Source of the DNA: Microcystis elabens FACHB-917
GTDB taxonomy: Bacteria; Cyanobacteriota; Cyanobacteriia; PCC-6307; Cyanobiaceae
Assembly (NCBI RefSeq): GCF_014698445.1
Contig: NZ_JACJSZ010000015.1
Location: 1 to 63,070, forward strand
DNA: 63,070 nt
Reading direction: 5' to 3'
Below the pieces are notes generated by a model. It was not told the DNA's origin and ran no database searches. It worked only from the letters and a program-made list of their open reading frames with translations. The position numbers and the translations under genes are program-made. Shown here piece after piece: positions 16,599-26,241 of this stretch (its first letter is position 1; every line of letters starts with the position of its first letter).

Positions 16599-17026
16599 AG
16601 CAGGCCCTCGAGGCGACGGCGGAAAGCCTCCAGCTCCGCATCGCCGGCCGGGCCAGGGAGATCGGCCGCCTCGGAGCCCGCCGGCTCCTCCTTCCAGCCC
16701 GTCACGTCCATGTTGCGCTCGGGGGGGGCGAGCAGCAGCCGCTCCTCCTCGCTCTCGGGCATGAATCCGCTCGGCACGAAGCGGGCCTCATAGCCCGCTT
16801 CGGCGCAGAAGTCCTCCAGATCCTGGCGATTGAGGGCCTCGACACAGGGAACCGGAAAGTCCTGGGCTTCGAGCAGCCCTGCGTAGCGCTCGGCGTCGTC
16901 GGGGTTCTCGAACAGCAGCACCACCGTGCGACCGCCGAGCTCGAGCGAGTGGATGCCTTCCTGGTCGCTGCCCGGGTCGAACAGCAGGACATGCACCGGG
17001 TTGGGTGGGAGACCGCCGTCAGTCAC
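16595..17026 (-). CDS. DUF3110 family protein
   Basis: 143 residues. It has the cyanobacterial/plant DUF3110 pattern: an N-terminal VHVLLFDPGSDQEGIHSLE strand-turn region, a VVLLFENPDDAERYAGLLEAQ block, then a Cys-containing VPCVEALNRQDLEDFC segment and a GFMPESEEERLLLAPPE tail. The family has no established function. It lies 30 bp after dnaJ and overlaps murQ by four bases, in the same operon as the chaperone genes. Confidence 0.88.
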   Translation of the reverse strand: MTDGGLPPNPVHVLLFDPGSDQEGIHSLELGGRTVVLLFENPDDAERYAGLLEAQDFPVPCVEALNRQDLEDFCAEAGYEARFVPSGFMPESEEERLLLAPPERNMDVTGWKEEPAGSEAADLPGPAGDAELEAFRRRLEGLL

Positions 17027-17056
17027 AGCGTCATGGATGGGGCGTCGGCCAGTGTC

Positions 17057-17995
17057 TCATCCGCCGGCGGCGTTCTGCTCCCGGTCCAGCTCCCGCAGGC
17101 GCCGGAACAGGGCCTCCTCGGCCTCGGTCGGCCTCTCCGGAACGACGATCCGCACCTCCACCAGCTGGTCGCCCCGCTGCTCACCCAGACGCTGCCCCCG
17201 CTGCCGCAACCGCAGCAGCCGGCCGCTGGAGGATCCGGGCGGCACCCGCAGCCGCACGGGGCCCTCCAGGGTGGGCACCACCGCCTGGCAGCCGAGGGCG
17301 GCATCGGCGGGATGGAGATCCAGCTGGTAGTGCACCCGCAGGCCATCGATGCGCAACCCTTCCGCCGTGCGCACCCGCAGCTGCAGGAAGTGATCGGCGC
17401 CGCCGGCCGCCACTCCGGCCAGCCGCAGTCGCCAGCCATCCCCCGCCAGGGGCGGCGTCCAGACCTCCACCACCGTGCCGTCGTGCAGCTCCAGCTCCAG
17501 CCTCTGCCCGCCGAGGGCCTGCTTCGGGGTGAGGGTCACGAGGGTTTCCTGGTCGGTGGCGGCCATCACCGGTGGCGGCGAAGCCGGCGCCGTTGCCACC
17601 TCGCCCGACGCGGGGGGCTCCTCCTCGACGGGTTCCTCCTCCCAGTCGGGGGGGGTGCGGCGCTCCTGGCCGAAGAGTTGCGCCAGGTAGTCCTCGAAGC
17701 GGGGAAAACCCGTGGCGAAGGGATCGCTGTCGAGACCGGCGCTCTCCTCCCCCTCGCCGGCCTCCCAGGCGCGTCGGCGCACCGGATCGGAGAGCACCGC
17801 ATAGGCCTCGTTGACGCGCTTGAAGCGAGCCTCCGCCACCGGGTCATTGCCGTTGAGGTCGGGGTGCCAGCGGCGGGCCTGCTGGCGGAAGGCCCGCTTG
17901 ATGCTGGCCGCGTCGGCGCCAGGAGCCAGGCCGAGCACCTCCCAGTGATCACGGGCGGCGCTGGCCGCCGGGTCCGACGTGGATGATGGGTTCAC
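17057..17995 (-). CDS. dnaJ: DnaJ-type co-chaperone
   Basis: 312 residues. An N-terminal J-domain (about 16-80) carries HPD at residues 44-46 (RRWHPDLNG). A long acidic, Pro-rich linker (85-145) follows, then a CTD-type substrate-binding region from about residue 160 onward. There is no CxxCxGxG zinc finger, so it is a type II/CbpA-like J protein. It would deliver unfolded substrates to the DnaK encoded only 5 bp upstream. No membrane segment is present. Confidence 0.9.
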   Translation of the reverse strand: MNPSSTSDPAASAARDHWEVLGLAPGADAASIKRAFRQQARRWHPDLNGNDPVAEARFKRVNEAYAVLSDPVRRRAWEAGEGEESAGLDSDPFATGFPRFEDYLAQLFGQERRTPPDWEEEPVEEEPPASGEVATAPASPPPVMAATDQETLVTLTPKQALGGQRLELELHDGTVVEVWTPPLAGDGWRLRLAGVAAGGADHFLQLRVRTAEGLRIDGLRVHYQLDLHPADAALGCQAVVPTLEGPVRLRVPPGSSSGRLLRLRQRGQRLGEQRGDQLVEVRIVVPERPTEAEEALFRRLRELDREQNAAGG

Positions 17996-18000
17996 GTCCC

Positions 18001-20148
<2,148 letters not shown>

Positions 20149-20191
20149 GGAAATCCTGATGGCGGCCCAACGCTACCGGAGCCCGTCGACC

Positions 20192-20210
20192 GTTAAACCG
20201 AACTTAAACG
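20192..20210 (+). promoter_or_regulatory. Candidate Pho box upstream of pstCAB
   Basis: Two 8-bp direct repeats, GTTAAACC and CTTAAACG, are separated by 3 bp (GAA). This is the 11-bp periodicity and xTTAAAxx core of cyanobacterial PhoB/SphR binding sites. The element ends 63 bp upstream of the pstC start. Activation under phosphate limitation is inferred. Confidence 0.55.
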
Positions 20211-20272
20211 GGCCGGCGGAAACTCGTGCTGAGATCAGGAGCAACGTCCATGCCGACGGGCACCATGGCTGC

Positions 20273-21226
20273 ATGAGGAGCTCCCCTTCCACCGACGCGT
20301 TCACCCTCAGACGGCGTCCACCCCAGGAAAAGCTGGTCGACATCGGCTTCCGTCAGCTCACCCTGGTGCTGGCCGCCTCCGTTGGTGTTGTCCTTCTGGC
20401 GATCTTTCTGACTGTGTTCAGCGGCGCCAAGGAGGCCATGGGCGTCTTTGGCCTCCGCTTCCTGACCACCTCCGCCTGGGACCCCGTCAATGAGCAGTAC
20501 GGGGCCCTGATCGCCATCTACGGCACCTTGGTCACCTCCATCCTGTCCCTGCTGATCGCCGTTCCCATCGGTCTGGGGACGGCGATCTTCATCACCGAGG
20601 ACCTGCTCCCCCGCCGGATCCGGGATGTCATCGGTCTGCTGGTCGAGCTGCTGGCCGCCATCCCCTCGGTGGTTCTCGGCCTGTGGGCGATCTTCGTGAT
20701 GGAACCGGCCATCCGTCCCTTCCTCTCCCTGCTGCATACCACGCTCGGATGGATGCCCTTCTTCGCCACCCAGCCGCAGGGGCCCGGCACGGCTCCGGCG
20801 ATCCTGATCCTGGTGGTGATGGTGCTGCCGATCATCACCGCCATCTCCCGCGACGCCCTCAATCAGGTGCCGATCGAGCTACGCCAGGGGGCCTACGGGG
20901 TGGGCACCACCAGGTGGGGAGCGATCTTCAACGTCATCCTGCCAGCGGCTATCTCCTCGATCATGGGCGGTGTGATGCTCTCCCTCGGCAGGGCCATGGG
21001 GGAAACGATGGCAGTGACCATGATCATCGGCAACTCCCTCAACTTCAGCGTGTCGCTGCTGGCACCGGGAAACACGATCGCCTCCATGCTGGCCAACCAG
21101 TTCGGTGAGGCCGATGGGATCCAGGTGTCGGCCCTGATGTATGCGGCGGTGATTCTGATGATCCTCACCTTCGTGGTCAACGTGATGGCGCAGTGGATCG
21201 TGCGGCGCCTGAGCCTGCGCTACTGA
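20273..21226 (+). CDS. pstC: Phosphate ABC transporter permease PstC
   Basis: 317 residues. It has six hydrophobic membrane segments, the first at about residues 28-48 after a charged N-terminus. The ABC permease coupling loop is around AYGVGTTRWGAIFNVILPAA, and the GRAMGETMAVTMIIGN motif is typical of PstC. Together with PstA it forms the inner-membrane channel for phosphate import. ATG 20273 was chosen because it follows an AGGAG-like site (20237-20241 region) and precedes the expected N-terminus; the longer upstream frame crosses the Pho box and dnaK. No pstS precedes it here, so the binding protein must be encoded elsewhere. Confidence 0.94.
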   Translation: MRSSPSTDAFTLRRRPPQEKLVDIGFRQLTLVLAASVGVVLLAIFLTVFSGAKEAMGVFGLRFLTTSAWDPVNEQYGALIAIYGTLVTSILSLLIAVPIGLGTAIFITEDLLPRRIRDVIGLLVELLAAIPSVVLGLWAIFVMEPAIRPFLSLLHTTLGWMPFFATQPQGPGTAPAILILVVMVLPIITAISRDALNQVPIELRQGAYGVGTTRWGAIFNVILPAAISSIMGGVMLSLGRAMGETMAVTMIIGNSLNFSVSLLAPGNTIASMLANQFGEADGIQVSALMYAAVILMILTFVVNVMAQWIVRRLSLRY

Positions 21227-21267
21227 CCCCACCCGTCCTCTCCCCCACGCCACGACAGTCCCAGGCC

Positions 21268-22176
21268 ATGAGCGTTTCCACACCCCCAGGCATCAGTCAG
21301 TTCACAGAGCGACTGACCCTCCATTACGACCCGGCGCTGAAGCGCAACCGCTTCAACCAGATCGCCAACACCGTGGCGGCCGTCTTCTCCGCGATGGCTG
21401 TCATCCCCCTGTTTCTGGTTATCATCTATGTGCTGATCCAGGGGGGCCGGCTGCTGAGCCTGCGCCTGCTGACCGAACTGCCCCCCGCCCCGGGCCTCGA
21501 AGGCGGTGGCATCGGCAACGCCATCCTCGGCACGATCGTCGTCACCACCATCGCCTCGCTGATCGCCATTCCCGTTGGCGTGGGTGGGGGTGTCTACCTC
21601 TCGGAATATGCCCAGAACGGCTGGTTCTCCAGGTTCGTGCGGTTCGGCAACGACATTCTCGCGGGTGTGCCCTCGATCATCAGCGGCGTCTTCATCTATT
21701 CCCTCATCGTCGCCACACGGATCTTCTTCGACCAGAGCTTCAGTGCCATGGCCGGCGGCATCGCCCTCTCGGTCCTGATGCTGCCCACCGTGATCAAGAC
21801 CACCTACGAGGGCCTGCTGCTCGTCCCGCAGGAGATGCGCATGGGTGCCTACGGGGTGGGAGCCTCCCGCTTCGTCACCATCACACGCATCACCCTGCCG
21901 GCGGCTTTCACCCCCATTGCCACCGGGGTCGTTCTGGGCATCGCCAGGGCGGCCGGTGAAACGGCCCCGCTGATCTTTACCGCCCTTTTCTCCCCCTTCT
22001 GGCCCGAGGGTCTGTTCAATCCGATCGCCACCATGTCGGTGCTGATCTTCAACTTCGCGATCATGCCCTACGAGGCGCAGAACGAACTGGCCTGGGCCGC
22101 TTCCTTCGTGCTGGTGATCATGATTCTCGGAGCCAACCTCCTGGCGCGCTGGATCAGCCACGCCACCCGTGGCTGA
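21268..22176 (+). CDS. pstA: Phosphate ABC transporter permease PstA
   Basis: 302 residues. It has multiple transmembrane segments, the PstA-type GGIGNAILGTIVVT and AGVPSIISGVF motifs, and the coupling loop AYGVGASRFVTITRITLPAA, followed by GIARAAGETAPLIFTALF. It is the partner of PstC in the phosphate channel. ATG 21268 starts 41 bp after the pstC stop. The upstream in-frame extension to 21193 overlaps pstC and lacks family similarity. Confidence 0.94.
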   Translation: MSVSTPPGISQFTERLTLHYDPALKRNRFNQIANTVAAVFSAMAVIPLFLVIIYVLIQGGRLLSLRLLTELPPAPGLEGGGIGNAILGTIVVTTIASLIAIPVGVGGGVYLSEYAQNGWFSRFVRFGNDILAGVPSIISGVFIYSLIVATRIFFDQSFSAMAGGIALSVLMLPTVIKTTYEGLLLVPQEMRMGAYGVGASRFVTITRITLPAAFTPIATGVVLGIARAAGETAPLIFTALFSPFWPEGLFNPIATMSVLIFNFAIMPYEAQNELAWAASFVLVIMILGANLLARWISHATRG

Positions 22177-22226
22177 TCCTTCCTGGTCAACTCCTGCCTC
22201 AGGCTTGATTTTCCTTCGTTCCTGAC

Positions 22227-23039
22227 ATGACCTCCTCCTCCCCTTCCTCCACCGTGGCCAGCGACATCTGCATGTCGCTGCAGGACGTCACCATCTCCTA
22301 CGGCAGTTTCGAGGCGGTCAAGAACGTCTACATGGATCTGCCCAAGGGCAAGGTGACCGCCTTCATCGGCCCCTCGGGCTGCGGCAAGAGCACGGTGCTG
22401 CGGGCACTCAACCGCATGAACGACCTGATCCCCGGCTGCACCCTCAAGGGCCGGGTGATCTTCGATCAGCACGATCTGTACGACAAGCGGGTGGATCCGG
22501 TGGAGGTCAGGCGTCGCATAGGCATGGTGTTCCAGAAGCCCAATCCCTTCCCCAAGTCGATCTACGAGAACATCGCCTTCGGCGCCCGGATCAACGGCTA
22601 CAAGGGCGACATGGATGAGCTGGTCGAGCGGTCCCTGCGCAAGGCGGCCGTCTGGGACGAATGCAAGGACAAGCTCAAGGAGAGCGGCTTCTCCCTCTCC
22701 GGCGGCCAGCAGCAGCGCCTCTGCATCGCCCGCGCCATCGCCACCGAGCCGGAGGTGATCCTGATGGACGAACCCTGCTCGGCCCTCGATCCGATCTCGA
22801 CCCTCAAGATCGAGGAGACGATGCACGAGCTGAAGCGCAGCTACACGATCATGATCGTCACCCACAACATGCAGCAGGCGGTGCGTGTGGCCGACATGAC
22901 CGCCTTCTTCAATGCCGAGGCGGTCGAAGGCGGCTCCGGCAAGGTGGGCTACCTGGTGGAATTCAACGAAACCGAGAACATCTTCAACTCCCCCAGCCAG
23001 CAGTCGACTCTCGACTATGTGAGCGGACGTTTCGGCTGA
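22227..23039 (+). CDS. pstB: Phosphate ABC transporter ATP-binding protein PstB
   Basis: 270 residues. Walker A is GPSGCGKST (about residues 46-54), the ABC signature is [10 protein letters not shown], Walker B is [13 protein letters not shown] and the switch is VTHNMQQA. The NRMNDLIPG and [15 protein letters not shown] segments are diagnostic of PstB. It powers phosphate import by PstCA. It is the last gene of the pst operon, followed by a hairpin terminator. Confidence 0.96.
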   Translation: MTSSSPSSTVASDICMSLQDVTISYGSFEAVKNVYMDLPKGKVTAFIGPSGCGKSTVLRALNRMNDLIPGCTLKGRVIFDQHDLYDKRVDPVEVRRRIGMVFQKPNPFPKSIYENIAFGARINGYKGDMDELVERSLRKAAVWDECKDKLKESGFSLSGGQQQRLCIARAIATEPEVILMDEPCSALDPISTLKIEETMHELKRSYTIMIVTHNMQQAVRVADMTAFFNAEAVEGGSGKVGYLVEFNETENIFNSPSQQSTLDYVSGRFG

Positions 23040-23088
23040 GTCTCCCCCCGGGGACGCCACCATCAGGCCATCGACCGTGAATCGTCAT

Positions 23089-23117
23089 CCCCAGGATTAG
23101 CAACCTGGGGTATTTCT
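23089..23117 (+). terminator. Terminator of pstCAB
   Basis: A CCCCAGG-8 nt-CCTGGGG stem-loop at 23089-23110 is followed by TATTTCT. It lies 50 bp after the pstB stop and before the oppositely oriented tRNA-Ser. Confidence 0.6.
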
Positions 23118-23186
23118 CTGAGCCATCGGACCCTGCGGCCGTCTAAGCCATGGCCGTGTCAGTGGAATCCTGCTGTGCTGAAATAG

Positions 23187-23213
23187 AAAAAAGCCGGCCC
23201 ATCGGACCGGCTT
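23187..23213 (-). terminator. Rho-independent terminator of tRNA-Ser
   Basis: On the minus strand, directly after the tRNA 3' end, AAGCCGG and CCGGCTT arms enclose a short loop and run into TTTTTT. This is a strong intrinsic terminator. Confidence 0.75.
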
Positions 23214-23220
23214 CATGGAA

Positions 23221-23307
23221 CGGAGAGGGAGGGATTCGAACCCTCGATAGAGTTGCCCCTATACAGCATTTCCAGTGCTGCGCCTTCGACCACTCGGCCA
23301 CCTCTCC
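23221..23307 (-). tRNA. tRNA-Ser (anticodon GGA)
   Basis: The 87-nt element folds as a class II tRNA. The acceptor arm is GGAGAGG/CCTCTCC, the anticodon loop contains CTGGAAAT with anticodon GGA, and a long variable arm is present. The T-arm loop is GGTTCGAATCC. The discriminator base is G. The CCA end is not encoded, as is common in cyanobacteria. Confidence 0.95.
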
Positions 23308-23395
23308 AGCGGCTTAATGGGGCAGGTGGCAATGTAGCAGGGGCTGCACCTGGCCCCCCGCCGCTCTCGCCCCTCTCCCCCCGGCCCAGCGCCTC

Positions 23396-23764
23396 ATGAC
23401 CTGCACCCACCCGATCACGGTCCACTGGCGACAGGCCGGCCGCGTCATCCGCCTCGATGTTCCGGAAGAGGAGTACATCCTGCGCAGCTTCGAGGCCCAG
23501 GGCGAACCGTTGCCCTTCAGCTGTCGCAACGGCTGCTGCACGGCCTGTGCCGTGCGGGTGCTGGAGGGCCGCATCGACCAGCGTGAGGCCCTTGGCCTCT
23601 CGAAGCAGCTGCGCGAGGAGGGCTACGGCCTGCTCTGCGTCGCCCGGGCCACCGGTCCGCTGGAGGTGGAGACCCAGGACGAGGACGAGGTGTACGACCG
23701 CCAGTTCGGCCGCTTCTTCGGCCGCGGTCGGGTGCGTCCCGGCCTGCCCCTGGACGACGAATGA
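23396..23764 (+). CDS. Plant-type [2Fe-2S] ferredoxin
   Basis: 122 residues. The cluster ligands fit C43-x4-C48-x2-C51-x29-C81 (SCRNGCCTACAVRV, then LLCVARA), the plant-type ferredoxin arrangement; an extra Cys at 47 is present. A C-terminal extension of about 25 residues (FGRFFGRGRVRPG) is Arg/Phe-rich and longer than in PetF. It is an electron carrier whose partner is unknown. It shares an ATGA overlap with the phosphatase-like gene that follows, so it is co-translated. Confidence 0.92.
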   Translation: MTCTHPITVHWRQAGRVIRLDVPEEEYILRSFEAQGEPLPFSCRNGCCTACAVRVLEGRIDQREALGLSKQLREEGYGLLCVARATGPLEVETQDEDEVYDRQFGRFFGRGRVRPGLPLDDE

Positions 23765-24675
23765 CCTCCCTCTGTCAACGGGCCCTGGCCGGCTCCGGGC
23801 TGGAGGCCGCCGAACTGGAGCGCCTGCTGAAGGTGGCTCGCGAGGCCGCCGAAGCCGGAGGCCGCGAGCTTCGCCGCCACTTCGGCCGCCTGGAGAAGGT
23901 GAAGGAGAAGGGCTCCGCAGGCAACCTGGTCACCGAGGCCGACCTGGCGGCCGAAGCCGCCGTGCTGGCGGTGCTGGCGGCCGGCACCCCCACCGTCGCC
24001 GTGCTGGCCGAGGAGAGCGGGCGCCTGGACGGCCAGGGCGACCTGCTCTGGTGTGTCGACCCCCTCGACGGCACCACCAACTACGCCCACGGCTACCCCT
24101 TCTTCGGTACCTCCGTGGGGCTGAGCTGGCGGGGTCTGCCCCTGCTCGGCGCCCTGGAGGTACCGGTGCTGGAGGAGCACTACTGGGCTGCTCCGGGTCT
24201 GGGGGCCTGGTGCAACGGCCGCCGGCTGAGCGTCAGTGACTGCGGCGCCCTGGCGGATTCCCTGCTCGTCACCGGCTTCTCCTACGACCGGGTGCGGCGA
24301 CTCGACAACAACTACGCCGAGTTCGCCTGGTTCACCCACCGCAGCCATGGCGTGCGCCGGGCGGGGGCGGCGGCGGTCGATCTGGCCTTCGTCGCCGCCG
24401 GCCGGGTGGACGGCTACTGGGAACGGGGCCTGTCCCCCTGGGACCTGGTGGCCGGCGTGGTTCTGGTGGAGGAGGCCGGCGGCCAGGTGTGCGCCTATGA
24501 CGGCGGTCCCCTCGATCTGGCCGACGGGCGGGTGATCGCCTGCACCCCCGCCCTGCGCCAGCCCCTGATCGAGGGCCTGGCCCTCTGCCGCCCCCTCAGC
24601 GGCGCCAGCTTCGGCGCCCCGGAGCTGGATGCCACCGCCGGCGCCCCGGCCGGCGGTGCTGCCGGCGCTCCATAG
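23761..24675 (+). CDS. Inositol monophosphatase family protein
   Basis: 304 residues. It has the metal-dependent phosphatase motif WCVDPLDGTTNYAHG (residues 97-111), the upstream AEESG motif (about 84-88) and the C-terminal motif SPWDLVAGVVLVEEAGG. These carry the Asp/Glu ligands for Mg2+. It hydrolyses a phosphate monoester such as myo-inositol-1-phosphate, but substrate choice cannot be read from the sequence. The last ~35 residues are Ala/Gly-rich. It overlaps the preceding ferredoxin gene by four bases. Confidence 0.92.
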   Translation: MTSLCQRALAGSGLEAAELERLLKVAREAAEAGGRELRRHFGRLEKVKEKGSAGNLVTEADLAAEAAVLAVLAAGTPTVAVLAEESGRLDGQGDLLWCVDPLDGTTNYAHGYPFFGTSVGLSWRGLPLLGALEVPVLEEHYWAAPGLGAWCNGRRLSVSDCGALADSLLVTGFSYDRVRRLDNNYAEFAWFTHRSHGVRRAGAAAVDLAFVAAGRVDGYWERGLSPWDLVAGVVLVEEAGGQVCAYDGGPLDLADGRVIACTPALRQPLIEGLALCRPLSGASFGAPELDATAGAPAGGAAGAP

Positions 24676-24711
24676 GATCCGCCCCAGCCCTCCGCACCAG
24701 CACTCCCCCCC

Positions 24712-25899
24712 ATGGCCCTCCAACCTGCCGCCGGCGCCCGGGACCTCAACCCGGGTCAGGTGGACAGCAACCGGCGACTCTGCGACCTGCTGGCGACGGT
24801 GTACCGCCTCTGGGGGTACCAGGAGGTGGCCCCGCCCACCATCGAGCGGCTCGACACCCTCGAGGCCGGCGGCGCGATCGCCGAACGGGAGCTGGTGCGG
24901 CTGGCGGCGGACGAACCCCTCGGCCTGCGGCCGGAGCTCACCGCGCCGATCGCACGGGCCGCCAGCACCCGCATGCTGGGCCGGCCCCGCCCCCTGCGGC
25001 TCTGGGCCAGCGGCACCACCTTCCGCAGTTTCATCGGCGATGGCGGCGGCCAGCGGATCAGCGAACAGCTGCAGAGCGGCGTGGAGCTGCTCGGCGAGCC
25101 CTCCGCCGCCGCCGACACGGAGCTGATGCACCTGCTGCTGGCGGCCGTGGGCACCCTGGAGCTGGCCTCCGAGCACCGGCCGACCCTGCTGGTGGGCCAC
25201 CACGGCCTGCTCAGCGCCCTGCTCAGCCAGGTGCCGGACGAGCAGCGCTCCGCGGCGCGTCATGCCCTCACCGACTTCGATCCCCTCGCCCTCGGTGCTC
25301 TGGCCCTGCCCGACAGCCAGCGCCAGCGGCTCATGGCCCTGATCGGCCTGCGGGGCGAGCCGGTGCGGGTGCTCTACCAGCTGGAGCAGTGGCTCGGGCC
25401 GGTGCCGCTGCTGGAGTCCCTGGCCGCCACCCTGGCCAGCGTTCAGGAGCCGGCCGCCGCCCAGGGGGTGCGGCTGCAGCTGGATCCCACCTTCCAGCCC
25501 CACTTCGATCTCTACGACGGTCTGGTGTTCAAGCTCGTCTGCCAGGGCGCCGATGCTCCGGTGGCGATCGCCAGCGGCGGCCGCTACGACGGCCTGGTGG
25601 GCCGCTTCTGCGGCGACACCGCCCAGGCGGCCGGCACCGGCTTCGGCTTCGACGTGGAGGCCATCCGCGATCTGCTCGAACCGGCGTCCAACGCCCCGGC
25701 CGAGGCGGCAGCCCCGGGTCCCTGGCTGGTGGCCAGCGCCACCGCCGCGGGGCTCGGAGCGGCCCTGCAGCGCATGACGGAACTGCACCGTCGCCGCGAG
25801 GCCGCCGAACTCTGCACCCAGCCCTGCGCCGATCAGGCGGTGGCCGAGCGGCTGGCGGCGGAACGGGGCTGCCGCGGTGCCCTGTGGCTGCCTGCCTAG
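24712..25899 (+). CDS. hisZ: ATP phosphoribosyltransferase regulatory subunit HisZ
   Basis: 395 residues with a histidyl-tRNA-synthetase-like catalytic fold that lacks the anticodon-binding domain. Motif 2-like LWASGTTFRS and the motif 3-like stretch AIASGGRYDGLVGRF are visible. HisZ pairs with short-form HisG to control the first step of histidine synthesis. ATG 24712 directly follows the phosphatase gene. Length fits the family (about 380-400). Confidence 0.9.
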   Translation: MALQPAAGARDLNPGQVDSNRRLCDLLATVYRLWGYQEVAPPTIERLDTLEAGGAIAERELVRLAADEPLGLRPELTAPIARAASTRMLGRPRPLRLWASGTTFRSFIGDGGGQRISEQLQSGVELLGEPSAAADTELMHLLLAAVGTLELASEHRPTLLVGHHGLLSALLSQVPDEQRSAARHALTDFDPLALGALALPDSQRQRLMALIGLRGEPVRVLYQLEQWLGPVPLLESLAATLASVQEPAAAQGVRLQLDPTFQPHFDLYDGLVFKLVCQGADAPVAIASGGRYDGLVGRFCGDTAQAAGTGFGFDVEAIRDLLEPASNAPAEAAAPGPWLVASATAAGLGAALQRMTELHRRREAAELCTQPCADQAVAERLAAERGCRGALWLPA

Positions 25900-25926
25900 G
25901 ATCCAGCCGCTGCCTCTTCCGCGTCG

Positions 25927-26154
25927 ATGGCCCACTCGATCGTCACCAACGTCTGTGAGGGTGTGGCCGACTGCGTCGACGCCTGTCCGGTGGCCTGCAT
26001 CCATCCCGGGAAGGGGGCGAACCGGAAGGGAACGGCCTTCTACTGGATCGATTTCGACACCTGCATCGACTGCGGCATCTGCCTGCAGGTGTGTCCGGTG
26101 CCGGGGGCGATCCTGCCCGAGGAGCGGCCCGATCTGCAGCAGCCCGGCCTATGA
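25927..26154 (+). CDS. Bacterial-type ferredoxin with two Fe-S cluster motifs
   Basis: 75 residues with eight Cys at positions 10, 16, 20, 24, 46, 49, 52 and 56. The second set, CIDCGICLQVCP, is a classic [4Fe-4S] motif. The first set, CEGVADCVDACPVAC, has the irregular spacing of 7Fe/8Fe ferredoxins. It is soluble and cytoplasmic, a low-potential electron carrier. It lies between hisZ and htpG with short gaps; no redox partner is adjacent. Confidence 0.93.
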   Translation: MAHSIVTNVCEGVADCVDACPVACIHPGKGANRKGTAFYWIDFDTCIDCGICLQVCPVPGAILPEERPDLQQPGL

Positions 26155-26241
26155 CATCCCCTGGTTCGGGGACCCCACCCTCGGCGCCCTTGAGCGGCCG
26201 CGCACCCCCACCTAAGTTCAGGTTGATTCTTCTCTCTCGCC

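Noticed and set aside
23623-26004. 793-codon open frame on the minus strand
   Set aside because: It is antisense to the ferredoxin, phosphatase and hisZ genes. Its Gly/His/Gln/Ala-rich composition is typical of a frame mirrored from high-GC coding DNA.
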